Source: Nesterenkonia sphaerica
Lineage (GTDB): Bacteria; Actinomycetota; Actinomycetes; Actinomycetales; Micrococcaceae
Length of the DNA stretch: 64,000 bases
Reading direction: 5' to 3'
NCBI RefSeq assembly: GCF_005771565.1
Contig: NZ_VAWA01000001.1
Coordinates: 301-64,300, forward strand
The translations under genes and the position numbers were made by a program. Under the pieces are notes generated by a model. It had not been told where the DNA came from. It did not search any database and saw only the letters and a program-made list of their open reading frames with translations. Of this stretch, positions 28,175 to 36,807 are shown piece after piece (within the stretch, counting starts at the first letter, position 1; every line of letters starts with the position of its first letter).

Positions 28175-28528
28175 ATGGACCAGCTGATGATCCTCATCGG
28201 CACCACGTGTCTCGTTGTGCTGGTGGTGAATATCGTCGCCGCACTGTTGGCGTTTCTCCGGCGGGGCTTCAATGAGGATTGGCTTCTGGTGGTGCTGCTC
28301 AGTGGAACCACCGGGGCAGCGGTGGTCGTGCTGGTCATTGTCCTGGTGCCCCTAGTCTCCGGCTCGCCGGAGCCGCCGTTGCGCCTGGTGGACGTAGCGG
28401 TCATCCTCACCGGTACCGCTGCACTGACTGCGGCTGTCCGTGCGGCGGCGGGAGCCCGCACACCGGAGGATGCGCGCGCCGGGCACGACTCCAGCGGATC
28501 AATCACCCCTCGCGAGGAGCGGCCGTGA
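28175..28528 (+). CDS. mrpF: Mrp antiporter subunit F-like protein
   Basis: A 117-aa protein with three helices (about 5-27, 37-60, 68-88) and a polar C-terminal tail. Size, helix layout and the RRGFNEDWLLVVLLSG segment, which replaces the usual RGP-xxDR motif, indicate a divergent MrpF/MnhF. It is assigned mainly by position before MrpG. ATG 28175 is chosen because GGAGG lies nine bases upstream; earlier in-frame ATGs have no such site. It is the first gene of an eight-gene operon and overlaps mrpG by 4 bp. Confidence 0.68.
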   Translation: MDQLMILIGTTCLVVLVVNIVAALLAFLRRGFNEDWLLVVLLSGTTGAAVVVLVIVLVPLVSGSPEPPLRLVDVAVILTGTAALTAAVRAAAGARTPEDARAGHDSSGSITPREERP

Positions 28529-28896
28529 TTCTGGATATTGCGGCTGCAGCTCTGATGCTCGGGGGAGCCTTCTTCTTCTCCGTAGGAACGTTGGGGCTGA
28601 TCCGTTTCCCCGATGTGCGTTCCCGGCTGCACGGGCTGACCAAGGCCGACAATTTGGGTCTGGGACTGATTCTGGGCGGCGCAGCGCTGTGGTTGGGCGA
28701 CTGGTCCGTGGCTGGGTTGATGCTGCTGTGCTGGCTGTTCGCCCTGGCCGGCTCCTCCGCCTCGGCTCACGTGATTGCGGCCCTGGAGACCGACCACGCT
28801 GAGCAGCGCGAGCCCGTCCACCACGCCGGGGAACCTCCCACCCCCGCCGACGACGCCGCCACGGCCCAGGTGCCGGATCCGGAGCAGGAGTCATGA
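28525..28896 (+). CDS. mrpG: Mrp antiporter subunit G
   Basis: A 123-aa protein with three helices. The MnhG/PhaG signature FFFSVGTLGLIRFPDVRSRLHGLTKADNLGLGLILGGAAL is intact. The C-terminal 35 residues are acidic and Pro/Ala-rich, longer than usual. The GTG start overlaps mrpF (GTGA) and the stop overlaps the following ATG, so the subunits are translationally coupled. Confidence 0.88.
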   Translation: MILDIAAAALMLGGAFFFSVGTLGLIRFPDVRSRLHGLTKADNLGLGLILGGAALWLGDWSVAGLMLLCWLFALAGSSASAHVIAALETDHAEQREPVHHAGEPPTPADDAATAQVPDPEQES

Positions 28897-29864
28897 GCAC
28901 TGTGCTGGATCTCGGGCTAGGAGTGGCAGTGCTCATTGTCACCGGGCTGAGCCTGTTGGCGCGATCCCGACTGGTGATGAGTATGAGCTTCTTGGTGCTG
29001 GGGGTCCTGGTGGCCATTGTCTGGCTTCGCCTCAGTTCTCTCGACGTTGCCCTGGCGGAAGCGGCTATCGGCACCGGACTGCTCTCAGCGCTGCTGGTCT
29101 GGCTGGCCGTACGCAGTCCCCTTCCCCCAGGTGCGGGGAGAATGGAGACCAGCCATCGGCTGCGGTGGCTGCGCCCCGCCGTCGGTCTGGTGGCCGGCAC
29201 TGTGCTGACCGTCGTGACTGCTGCGGTGTGGGTCCGGGCTGACCACCGGCTGCCGGCATGGGGGGAACCGGCCCAGGCACAGCTTCCCGACACTGGGGTG
29301 GAACATCCCATCACCGGGGTGTTGCTGGCCTTCCGCGCCTACGACACTCTGCTGGAGTCCGGGATCCTGATGCTGACTGCGGCGGCTGTCCTCGCACTCT
29401 CCCGCCGTGGCGGCCTCTCCGCCGGGAGCACGCATCAGTTGAGCATCCACCAAGCATCTGCGGCTTTGCCACCGGTGCCCGCCACTTTGAGCTGGGCCGC
29501 GCGCATGCTCACCCCTGCCCTGGTCCTGCTGGGCCTGTGGCTGCTGTTCGCCGGGTCCACCGACTCCGGGGGAGCATTCCAGTCCGGCGCGGTGCTGGCC
29601 GCAGCGCTGATCCTGCTGCACTGCGCGCAAGTGGATCTCCGCGTCTTTCAGGCCCGCTGGCTGCGACCACTGCTGGTGGGCGGCGTCGTCGTGTTTGTTC
29701 TGGCCGGCCTGGTGGGCCCGCTGCTGGGTCTGCCGTGGCTGTCCTGGGAGCCGGAATGGGCCTTTGCCGCGGTCCTGGTGGTGGAGGTGCTGCTGACGGC
29801 GGGAATCACCGCGGGACTCTACGCCTTGTTCTTGGCTCTGGAGAACCCGGAGGGGGTGCGCTGA
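28893..29864 (+). CDS. fused DUF4040 (MbhD)-MbhE-MnhB antiporter subunit
   Basis: A 323-aa membrane protein made of three modules that are normally separate or part of MrpA. Residues 1-75 match the DUF4040/MbhD domain (SLDVALAEAAIGTGLLSALLVW), residues 95-170 match MbhE (EHPITGVLLAFRAYDTLLESGILMLTAAAVLAL), and residues 195-320 match MnhB/MrpB (STDSGGAFQSGAVLAAALILLHCA, in place of the usual GHxxPGGGF). It thus combines the C-terminal part of MrpA with MrpB. It couples by 4-bp overlap to mrpG and by one base to mrpC. Confidence 0.82.
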   Translation: MSTVLDLGLGVAVLIVTGLSLLARSRLVMSMSFLVLGVLVAIVWLRLSSLDVALAEAAIGTGLLSALLVWLAVRSPLPPGAGRMETSHRLRWLRPAVGLVAGTVLTVVTAAVWVRADHRLPAWGEPAQAQLPDTGVEHPITGVLLAFRAYDTLLESGILMLTAAAVLALSRRGGLSAGSTHQLSIHQASAALPPVPATLSWAARMLTPALVLLGLWLLFAGSTDSGGAFQSGAVLAAALILLHCAQVDLRVFQARWLRPLLVGGVVVFVLAGLVGPLLGLPWLSWEPEWAFAAVLVVEVLLTAGITAGLYALFLALENPEGVR

Positions 29865-30169
29865 TGGTGAGTGTGGACACCATCAGCTGGTACCTGCTGG
29901 TCAGCACTGTGATGATCATCTTCGGCACGGTCCGTCTGCTGCTGGTCCGGGACCTCTTAGCCCGGCTGATCGCACTCGACGTCACTGGTATCGGGGTGCT
30001 GCTGGCACTTGTGGCGCTGGCGGCGCGCTCTGAATCCTCTGATCCGGTGCTCCAAGCCCTGGTCATCACTGGTCTGGTCATCGCAGTGGCTTTCACCGGG
30101 CTCGGCGCAGTGCTGATCCGCCGCATCGAGGGGCTGCGTGAGGACGGCGGCGGAGGCGATCGGTCGTGA
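29864..30169 (+). CDS. mrpC: Mrp antiporter subunit C (NuoK-like)
   Basis: A 101-aa protein with three helices. The third helix region QALVITGLVIAVAFTGLGAVLIRRI is the MnhC/NuoK signature; the conserved Glu of NuoK helix 2 is not obvious. The ATG overlaps the preceding stop (TGATG), and its own stop overlaps the next gene's start (GTGA). Confidence 0.86.
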   Translation: MVSVDTISWYLLVSTVMIIFGTVRLLLVRDLLARLIALDVTGIGVLLALVALAARSESSDPVLQALVITGLVIAVAFTGLGAVLIRRIEGLREDGGGGDRS

Positions 30170-31683
30170 CCTTCACTCAGTTCAGCCTCGGAGCATTAGC
30201 GCTATTGCCCCTGCTGGCTGCCGCCCTGACAATGCTCCTGCCCCACCCAGTCCGGCGAGCGCTGGGGGTGTTGGTCGCGCTTCTGGTGGCCGGGTTCACG
30301 GCGCCTGTGCTGGGCAGCGTCACTTCCGGCGAACTTACGGAACTGGTGCTGGGCGGCTTCGACGCCCCCCTGGGCATTCACCTGCGCGGCGATGGCCTGG
30401 CCGCCGTCTTCCTAGGGGTGACCTCGCTGGTGGGGGTAGTGGTGACCGGGTATGCCGCAGTGCTGCCGAAGTCCACCGGCGCCCACCTCAGCGCCACCTC
30501 CTGGGTGACCAGCCACCCGGGGTTCTGGCCGCTGTGGCTGGGCTGCTGGTCAGGGCTCAATGCCGTGTACCTCTCCGGGGACCTGTTCAACCTCTATGTC
30601 AGTCTGGAGCTGGTGGGCCTGACGGCAGTGGCATTAGTGGCCGTGGGCGGACAGTCCGCCTGGGAGCCAGCGCTGCGCTACCTGTTCATCGCGGTGCTGG
30701 GATCGCTGATGTTCCTGGCCGGCGTGGGGCTGCTCGCTGCGGTGACCGGGACACTGGATCTGCATCAGACCCGCAGCCAACTCGACGAGCTGGAGGACCC
30801 GACGCTGCCGCTGCTGGCGCTGACTCTGATCACGGTGGGACTGGCCATGAAGGTGGCACTGCTGCCGATGCACCGGTGGTTGGTCCCGGCCCATTCCGCA
30901 GCGCCCAGCGCCGTCTCCCCCATCCTCTCCGGCGTGGTGATCAAGGCTGCGCTGGTGGTTCTGCTGCGCTGCTGGCTGTGGGCGCTGCCGGCAGTGCCGG
31001 GCATGCAGTGGCTGGCGTGGCTGCTTGGCGGGCTCGGTGTGGCAGCCGTCCTGGTGGGCTCCGTGCTCGCCCTGCGCCAGGATCGGCTGAAACCGCTGGT
31101 GGCATATTCGACGGTGGCGCAGATCGGGTACTGGTTCGTAGCGTTTCCGCTGCTGCTGCACGGTGAGCACGACGGCGCCCCGCTGGGCTCGGGTGCCTAC
31201 AACGGGCTCGTTGCCCTGGCTGCCGGACACGCTATCGCCAAAGCAGGGCTTTTTACTGCCGCAGGTTTCCTCAAAGACCGCTGCGGCACTGACAAGATGT
31301 CTGCGCTGCGGGGGGCGGGTGCCCACCACCCGGTGTTGATCCTCGCGATGGGGATGTGCGCGGTGGGTCTGCTGGGTCTGCCGATCAGCCTGGGGTTCAC
31401 CGGCAAATGGCAGTTGGCCACCGCGGCGGTCGGCGCCGAACAGTGGTGGGTGCTCCTGGTGGTGGCCGCCGGTACGCTGCTGTCTGCGGCATATCTGCTG
31501 CGCGGCATTGCCCCATTGCTGCTCCAAGCAGAAGTGCCGGAGAACGCCCCGGCAGCAGGACCGGTGCGTGGCCGCGAGCGCCTCGGTGAGATCGCGGTGC
31601 TGATCTTCGGGGTCGCGACCATCGGCACCGGGCTGCTGGGGGCCTGGCTGGGCGACCTGCTGGAGGTCGGCGCATGGTGGTGA
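30166..31683 (+). CDS. mrpD: antiporter-like subunit 1 (MrpD/NuoN type)
   Basis: A 505-aa protein with about 14 helices of the complex I antiporter-like family. The helix-5 Glu is present (LFNLYVSLELVGL), the helix-7 Lys lies in GLAMKVALLPMHRWLVPAHSAAPSAVSPILSG, and a further Lys follows in GVVIKAALVVLLR. The residues after that helix lack the His seen in MrpA, so it resembles MrpD. It exchanges cations for protons together with the other Mrp proteins in the cell membrane. Confidence 0.9.
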   Translation: MTFTQFSLGALALLPLLAAALTMLLPHPVRRALGVLVALLVAGFTAPVLGSVTSGELTELVLGGFDAPLGIHLRGDGLAAVFLGVTSLVGVVVTGYAAVLPKSTGAHLSATSWVTSHPGFWPLWLGCWSGLNAVYLSGDLFNLYVSLELVGLTAVALVAVGGQSAWEPALRYLFIAVLGSLMFLAGVGLLAAVTGTLDLHQTRSQLDELEDPTLPLLALTLITVGLAMKVALLPMHRWLVPAHSAAPSAVSPILSGVVIKAALVVLLRCWLWALPAVPGMQWLAWLLGGLGVAAVLVGSVLALRQDRLKPLVAYSTVAQIGYWFVAFPLLLHGEHDGAPLGSGAYNGLVALAAGHAIAKAGLFTAAGFLKDRCGTDKMSALRGAGAHHPVLILAMGMCAVGLLGLPISLGFTGKWQLATAAVGAEQWWVLLVVAAGTLLSAAYLLRGIAPLLLQAEVPENAPAAGPVRGRERLGEIAVLIFGVATIGTGLLGAWLGDLLEVGAWW

Positions 31684-33176
31684 ATGACGTAATCCCGCTG
31701 GCAGTGGTGCTGCTGTCTGTCACGGTGGCGGCCATCATCTTCCCGCTGCCCCAGCGACTGAACCGGCTGCGCAGCGCGGTGAATCTCGCAGGCGCGGTGG
31801 TCAAACTGGCACTGGTGGTACTGCTGGTGCCTCCGGTGGTCACTGAGGGCGCCCGCCCGGAGTTCGCCGTTCCCTTTCTGCCCACCGGCACCGGAGACCC
31901 CATCTCCCTGGTGCTCAGGGTGGATCCGCTGGCGCTGTTCTTCGCCGGGCTTTCCGCGGTGCTGTGGCTGCTCACCACTGTGTACGCCATCGGCTATCTG
32001 AGGGGCACCGCCTACCAGAGCCGGTTCTTCGGGTTCTTCAGCCTGTGCGTCGCTGCCACAGTGGGCATCAGCTTCTCGGGGAACCTCATCACCTTTCTCG
32101 TCTTCTACGAGCTGCTGACCCTGGTCACCTATCCGCTGGTGGCGCACTGGGGCGATGAGAAGTCCCTGAAGGCGGCCCGCCTGTATATGCGTTACGCCCT
32201 CGGCGGCGGCGTCGCGGTGCTGGTCGGGGTGGTATGGCTGACCATGGAGGCCGGGCCAGCTGACTTCGCGGAGGGTGGTGCTGCCGATGTCGCGGAGTTC
32301 GCGTCCCACTCCCCCACCGCGGCAGTGATCATCTTCGCGCTGCTGGTCGGCGGTCTGGGGGTGAAATCCGCGCTGGTGCCGCTGCACTCCTGGCTGCCAG
32401 CGGCCATGGTGGCCCCCGCCCCAGTCTCAGCGCTGCTGCACGCGGTGGCCGTAGTCAAAGCTGGAGTATTCGGCATCGTGCGCGTGGTGGATGATGTCTA
32501 CGGCATTGAGGTCGCCTGGGACCTGGGGGTCCTGACCCCGCTGTTGGTGGTGGCCAGCGTGACGGTGATCTATGGGTCCTATCAGGCTCTGCGGCAGACT
32601 GAGATCAAGCGGCGACTGGCCTTCTCCACGGTCTCCCAGGTGAGCTATGTGGTGCTGGGGGTGACCATGTTCTCGATGGCTGGCACCGCAGGCGGAGTGG
32701 CGCACCTGGTGCACCAGGGAATCATGAAGATCACCCTGTTCTTCTGCGCAGGGCTCTTCGCCGAGTCCATGGGTGCGCACAAGATCTCCGATCTCCGAGG
32801 AGCGGGGCAGCGCATGCCGTGGACCTCAGCGGCGTTCACCGTCGGTGCATTCGGAATGATCGGACTGCCGCCCACCGCCGGCTTCATCTCAAAGTGGCAG
32901 CTGGGGCTTGGCGCCCTCGAATCTCCGCACCCGTGGGTCCTGGTGGTGCTGGTGGTCTCCTCACTGCTCAACGCTGCCTATTTCCTGCCTGTGGTCTACA
33001 CCCTCTGGTTCGGTGATCAGCACGACGCCGCCTTCACCTCCGGCCACGAACCCCGGCTGCTTCTGGTCCCGGCTCTGTGCACCGCAGGGTTCACGCTGAT
33101 AGTCGGGCTGGGGGCCTCGCTGCCGTTCTCACCCCTGGAGATCTCCCGGCTCATTGCCGAGGGGGTGTTCAGCTGA
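31674..33176 (+). CDS. antiporter-like subunit 2 (MrpA/NuoL N-terminal type)
   Basis: A 500-aa antiporter-like membrane protein. Key residues are present: Glu in LVFYELLTLVTYPLVAHWGDEKS, Lys in GLGVKSALVPLHSWLPAAMVAPAPVSALLHAVAVVKAG, the latter including the His characteristic of MrpA/NuoL. It lacks the MrpA C-terminal domains, which are instead in the fused protein two genes upstream. The ATG at 31674 overlaps the previous gene by 10 bp; an in-frame GTG at 31680 would give the GTGA overlap seen elsewhere in this operon and is an alternative. Confidence 0.88.
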   Translation: MVVNDVIPLAVVLLSVTVAAIIFPLPQRLNRLRSAVNLAGAVVKLALVVLLVPPVVTEGARPEFAVPFLPTGTGDPISLVLRVDPLALFFAGLSAVLWLLTTVYAIGYLRGTAYQSRFFGFFSLCVAATVGISFSGNLITFLVFYELLTLVTYPLVAHWGDEKSLKAARLYMRYALGGGVAVLVGVVWLTMEAGPADFAEGGAADVAEFASHSPTAAVIIFALLVGGLGVKSALVPLHSWLPAAMVAPAPVSALLHAVAVVKAGVFGIVRVVDDVYGIEVAWDLGVLTPLLVVASVTVIYGSYQALRQTEIKRRLAFSTVSQVSYVVLGVTMFSMAGTAGGVAHLVHQGIMKITLFFCAGLFAESMGAHKISDLRGAGQRMPWTSAAFTVGAFGMIGLPPTAGFISKWQLGLGALESPHPWVLVVLVVSSLLNAAYFLPVVYTLWFGDQHDAAFTSGHEPRLLLVPALCTAGFTLIVGLGASLPFSPLEISRLIAEGVFS

Positions 33177-33177
33177 G

Positions 33178-34974
33178 ATGCTCATGGCTGTAGGGCTGGC
33201 TGCCCCTGTGGTGCTCGCCGCGATCATCGCTTTGGCGGGCCTGCTGTCCCCGCAGGGTGCGCTCCGGCTGCGCCGCGGCGCGACCGTACTGTCACCGGTG
33301 ACCGTGGTGCCCGCTGCGGCGCTGACGCTGCTGAGTCCGGACGCGGAGTGGCAGGCGCCCTGGCTGCTGTTCGGCACAGTGTTCTCGCTGGACCCGGCCG
33401 CGCGAGCACTGACACTTATCGCCGCGCTGCTCTACGGTGGCGCTCTGGTGGCGGTCGGCTGGCTCAAGACCAAGGATGCCGAGCGCGGCTCGGGTGCGCT
33501 GAGCGGATTCCTTCTGGTGTGCTTCACCGGCAACATCGGCACCTATTGGGCGGCGGACGTAGTGAGCTTCTACCTGACGTTCGCAGTGATGAGCTTCTCC
33601 GCCGCCGGTTTGGTGATCCATTACCGTCACCAGCGTGCGCGCCGGGCCACCAGGATCTACCTGGTGATGTCGGTGTTCAGCGAAACCGCGATCCTGGCAG
33701 GTCTGCTTCTCACCGCTGGTGCCGGTGGCTACCTGGTGGCGGAAGCCCCTGCGGCGGTCGCCTCCTCCGATCACACGGGCCTGATCGTGGTGTTACTGCT
33801 GATCGGTTTCGGGGTCAAGGCTGGGACGGTGCCTCTGCACGTGTGGTTACCCCTGGCGCACCCGGCGGCACCGCCGGCCGCCTCCGCGGTGCTCTCGGGG
33901 GCGATGGTCAAAGCTGGCTTGGTGGGGTGGATCAGGTTTCTGCCGCTGGGTCAGGGGCCAGGGGACGTACCTGCAGGACACGTGCTCCTGGCGCTGGCCC
34001 TGCTCGGGGCATTCGCTGCAGTCGTGATCGGCGTGCTGCAGCAGGACCCCAAAGTGGTGCTGGCCTATTCGACGATCTCGCAAATGGGTTTCATGACCTG
34101 CCTGGTGGCCGTGGCAATGCTGAACCCTTCCGCCGCCGGGGCGGCGAGTGCCGCCGCTGTGTTGTATGCGGTGCACCACGGACTGGCCAAGGGAGCACTC
34201 TTCCTCGGTGTGCCGGTGGTCAAGCACTACGGCAGCGGCCGCACCGGAGTGTTGGTCACAGTCGGGATGGTGGGGGCCGCACTCGCTGTGGCCGGTGCCC
34301 CGCTGACCTCCGGTGCCTACGGCAAGTACGTATCCAAGGAAGCGGTGGAAGGCATCAGTGTGATGGGTCTCGGGCTGGCCGAGCTGCTGCCCCTGGTGGC
34401 TGTCGGTTCGACCCTGCTGCTGATGCGTTTTGGGTGGGTGATCAGCCGTGCGGATCGAGCAGCTCCCCGTCCGCCCGACGGCGAACTACTGTCCTGGCTG
34501 GCGGTCTGCGCCGCCGGAGTGACGGTGCCGTGGGCGGCAGGCTTGTGGTGGCTCCCCGCCGCCGGTGAATTCAGCTGGACCGCCACCGCGCTGTGGGATG
34601 CCTCCTGGCCGATTCTGCTGGGGCTGGCTGCGGGAGCCGTGGCCTGGTGGGCTGCCCGGCGCAGGCTGGCGCCGGCGTGGCTGCGCGCGGACGGCACCAC
34701 GGTTCAGCCCGGTGACCTCGTGGTGGCCGAGGAATCGCTGCTCACCGGCGCTTGGAAGCGCACCTCGAGAGGTGTTGAGCTCGCCCACCGGGGCTCCGCA
34801 GCGGTGCTGCAGGGGGGCGCGGCGGCAGCACGCGGGGCTGCCGCCCGATCGCGCCGCGGCATCGCCCGGGCAGAGAGCACCGTGGACAGCTGGGAGGGTT
34901 CGGGCGTGGTCATCCTAGTTCTGACAGCTACAGCGGTCGTGGCAGTGGTGGTGTGGGGAGGAGGTGTGAGGTGA
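33178..34974 (+). CDS. antiporter-like subunit 3 (NuoM/HyfB type) with C-terminal extension
   Basis: A 598-aa antiporter-like protein. The helix-7 Lys (GFGVKAGTVPLHVWLPLAHPAAPPAASAVLSGAMVKAG) is conserved, but at the helix-5 site of the Glu the sequence is FYLTFAVMSFS, with Ala 136. Beyond the core, about 95 residues form a positively charged, Ala-rich stretch and a final helix near residue 580. Loss of the Glu suggests a structural or modified-pump role. It starts one base after the previous stop and overlaps mrpE by 4 bp. Confidence 0.87.
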   Translation: MLMAVGLAAPVVLAAIIALAGLLSPQGALRLRRGATVLSPVTVVPAAALTLLSPDAEWQAPWLLFGTVFSLDPAARALTLIAALLYGGALVAVGWLKTKDAERGSGALSGFLLVCFTGNIGTYWAADVVSFYLTFAVMSFSAAGLVIHYRHQRARRATRIYLVMSVFSETAILAGLLLTAGAGGYLVAEAPAAVASSDHTGLIVVLLLIGFGVKAGTVPLHVWLPLAHPAAPPAASAVLSGAMVKAGLVGWIRFLPLGQGPGDVPAGHVLLALALLGAFAAVVIGVLQQDPKVVLAYSTISQMGFMTCLVAVAMLNPSAAGAASAAAVLYAVHHGLAKGALFLGVPVVKHYGSGRTGVLVTVGMVGAALAVAGAPLTSGAYGKYVSKEAVEGISVMGLGLAELLPLVAVGSTLLLMRFGWVISRADRAAPRPPDGELLSWLAVCAAGVTVPWAAGLWWLPAAGEFSWTATALWDASWPILLGLAAGAVAWWAARRRLAPAWLRADGTTVQPGDLVVAEESLLTGAWKRTSRGVELAHRGSAAVLQGGAAAARGAAARSRRGIARAESTVDSWEGSGVVILVLTATAVVAVVVWGGGVR

Positions 34975-35525
34975 ATGTTCGGATGGTCATGATCTGGGTG
35001 GTGGCGGCGTCGTCGCGCGCGGCAGTGCTGGCTGGTGTGTGGCTGGGCTTCACGGCAGCATCGCCGGATTACGCAGTGTACGGGCTGTTCTCGGTGGCGA
35101 GCTGCACTGCCCTGAGCCTGTGGCTCCTGCCCCCGCGCGGACCGGTCCGGGTGCGGCGTTGGCCGCGGCGGCTCTGGTTCTCCGCGGTGCTCGGCCTGTG
35201 GTTCGGGGGCCAGTCGGTGCGCGGCGGCGTGGATGTGGCGCGGCGTGCGCTGCGGCGTCCGGTGCGCATCGACCCGGCGGTGGTGACCGCGCCCATCGAT
35301 CTCCCGGAAGGTCACGCTCGGCAGGTGGCGATGGTGCTGATGAACCTGATGCCCGGGTCCATGATTCAGCGGACCACTGACCGCGACGGCGTCACCGCGC
35401 AGGTGACTGCGGACAGGCACACCGCAGAGCCGGTCATGGTGGAGCTGCACACGCTGGCCGCCGAGTTGGATCCCGCCCGGCAGTGGCGGCAGCTGCAGCA
35501 CCGGGTGCGCTGCGCTTTCGACTGA
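34971..35525 (+). CDS. mrpE: Mrp antiporter subunit E
   Basis: A 184-aa protein: two or three N-terminal helices (about 5-80) followed by a cytoplasmic domain of about 100 residues. MnhE signatures are VRGGVDVARRALRRPVRIDPAVV and VLMNLMPGSMIQR. The GTG start overlaps the preceding stop. It ends the operon, 8 bp before the stop of the convergent JetD gene. Confidence 0.87.
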   Translation: MNVRMVMIWVVAASSRAAVLAGVWLGFTAASPDYAVYGLFSVASCTALSLWLLPPRGPVRVRRWPRRLWFSAVLGLWFGGQSVRGGVDVARRALRRPVRIDPAVVTAPIDLPEGHARQVAMVLMNLMPGSMIQRTTDRDGVTAQVTADRHTAEPVMVELHTLAAELDPARQWRQLQHRVRCAFD

Positions 35526-35533
35526 TCGCAGCC

Positions 35534-36706
35534 CTATCTGCGATTGAGCATTCGGTGCAGCCTGCCTACTGCGTAGTCCCACGGGATTCGTTCCTGCTCC
35601 AGGCGCAGTTGGCCGTGCTCGCCCAGGGCGGCGAAGGCGTCGCGCTCGGCGGCGGTGAGATGCTCCGGCAGGCCTCGGGGGGCGTCCTTGCGGTCCGGCC
35701 CGGCAAGATCCCAATGGGCGGTGAGCGTCGCGCGGTCCATCAAGGCGGATTCAGTGTGACCCAGCACGGAGCGGACCATGCTGAGGATCCGGAACCCGTC
35801 CACATCAAGGTCTCCCCAGTAGATGATGCGCGTCTCAGACAGCCACGGGATCCGCGCCAGGTTCCGTGCGGCGTACGCACTGCTGTGCACAGCCAGCGTT
35901 CCCTCCAGCTCCGGCAGCGCCAGGAAGGTCTGCAGGTTCTCCACCATCAGCACCACCGCCGGGGTGACGTTCCATCGGCTGATCTCGTCAACCGGTGCGG
36001 CGAAGTCACCCACCCCGCCTGGCGCGAGGACCGGATCCAGTGCTCGGATCCGCACCAGCCGAGGAGCTACCAACAGCCCCACTGAGGTGGACCCGGTGGC
36101 GGCGGCGTAGAGCGGCTCCACCAGGGAGGCGTGCTGCTCCCACCACGTGCTGTCCACCCCACGTATGGGCATCTGCCGCGGGTAGACACCGGACGTGGGG
36201 TTCTCCAGCAGCCAGCTCAGCGCGTCCCACAGCCGGAGGTATTCGGTGCGGTCGAGATCAGTGAGCTTCTTCATCCGTCGGCGCAGCACATCCGGCACGG
36301 TTTCCACCGCGGCCGACTCCGGGGCTCGTGCGTGGCCCTCCAGCAGGCTCCGCAGTTCAGCGCACCGGTTCTGGGCCGCCTTCCAGTGCGCGCTGCGGTC
36401 AAGGAAAGCCGCAGCCTGGTCCGGGGTCTGCAGCACAAGCCCGGTGGGCACGCGCTGGCTGCCGACGCTTCCCCCCTGCCGAGACTCCCAGTTCAGGCGC
36501 GCTCCGGGGCCGAAGTTGCGCTCCTGAATCCGCCAATTCTGGATCCAGTCCTGCACTTCCCTGGGGGCCTCGAGAGCCGCTTGCTGGGTCGGCGGATACA
36601 GCGGGATGTCGACCACCGGCGGCTCGGCACCACGGAGGGCCCATTCGGGGAACAGCCGGTCATAGGCCCGCCCCACTTTCTCCTGAGCGTCAGCAACGCT
36701 GATCAC
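35534..36706 (-). CDS. jetD: JetD-like nuclease (DUF3322/DUF2220), Wadjet type
   Basis: A 390-aa protein. The N-terminal part (DUF3322) ends in PRQMPIRGVDSTWWEQH near residues 176-192; the C-terminal Toprim-like DUF2220 domain has the catalytic Glu in LMVENLQTFLALP (Glu 256) and the acidic cluster YWGDLDVDGF (Asp 299, 301, 303), then LLMDRATL-like and RLEQERIPWD signatures. JetD is the nuclease that cuts circular plasmid DNA in Wadjet defence together with the JetABC condensin-like complex. No jetA, jetB or jetC is in the window, so it is an orphan here. GTG 36706 is preceded by GGGGAGG and overlaps the stop of a 34-aa ORF. Confidence 0.83.
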   Translation of the reverse strand: MISVADAQEKVGRAYDRLFPEWALRGAEPPVVDIPLYPPTQQAALEAPREVQDWIQNWRIQERNFGPGARLNWESRQGGSVGSQRVPTGLVLQTPDQAAAFLDRSAHWKAAQNRCAELRSLLEGHARAPESAAVETVPDVLRRRMKKLTDLDRTEYLRLWDALSWLLENPTSGVYPRQMPIRGVDSTWWEQHASLVEPLYAAATGSTSVGLLVAPRLVRIRALDPVLAPGGVGDFAAPVDEISRWNVTPAVVLMVENLQTFLALPELEGTLAVHSSAYAARNLARIPWLSETRIIYWGDLDVDGFRILSMVRSVLGHTESALMDRATLTAHWDLAGPDRKDAPRGLPEHLTAAERDAFAALGEHGQLRLEQERIPWDYAVGRLHRMLNRR

Positions 36707-36807
36707 TCGTCCTCCCCTGAACGGTGCGATCGCTGGCGCAGCACGGCTATGGCAGCGCACTCCCCCGGCAGCTTCGGCACACTGAACCCTGTCCGAACCA
36801 CTGTCAT
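36703..36807 (-). CDS. 34-aa ORF coupled to jetD
   Basis: A short reading frame with a minus-strand TAGGCT exactly six bases before its ATG, as at other leaderless genes of this window. Its TGA overlaps the GTG of jetD (GTGA), so it could be a leader peptide or small protein that couples translation of jetD. The product (MTVVRTGFSVPKLPGEC... ending in SGEDE) has no recognised domain or membrane helix. It could instead be a by-product of the jetD 5' region. Confidence 0.4.
   Translation of the reverse strand: MTVVRTGFSVPKLPGECAAIAVLRQRSHRSGEDE

Noticed and set aside
30138-31166. 342-codon open frame overlapping mrpD in another frame.
   Set aside because: Gly/Arg/Pro-rich shadow frame; the antiporter frame has clear homology.
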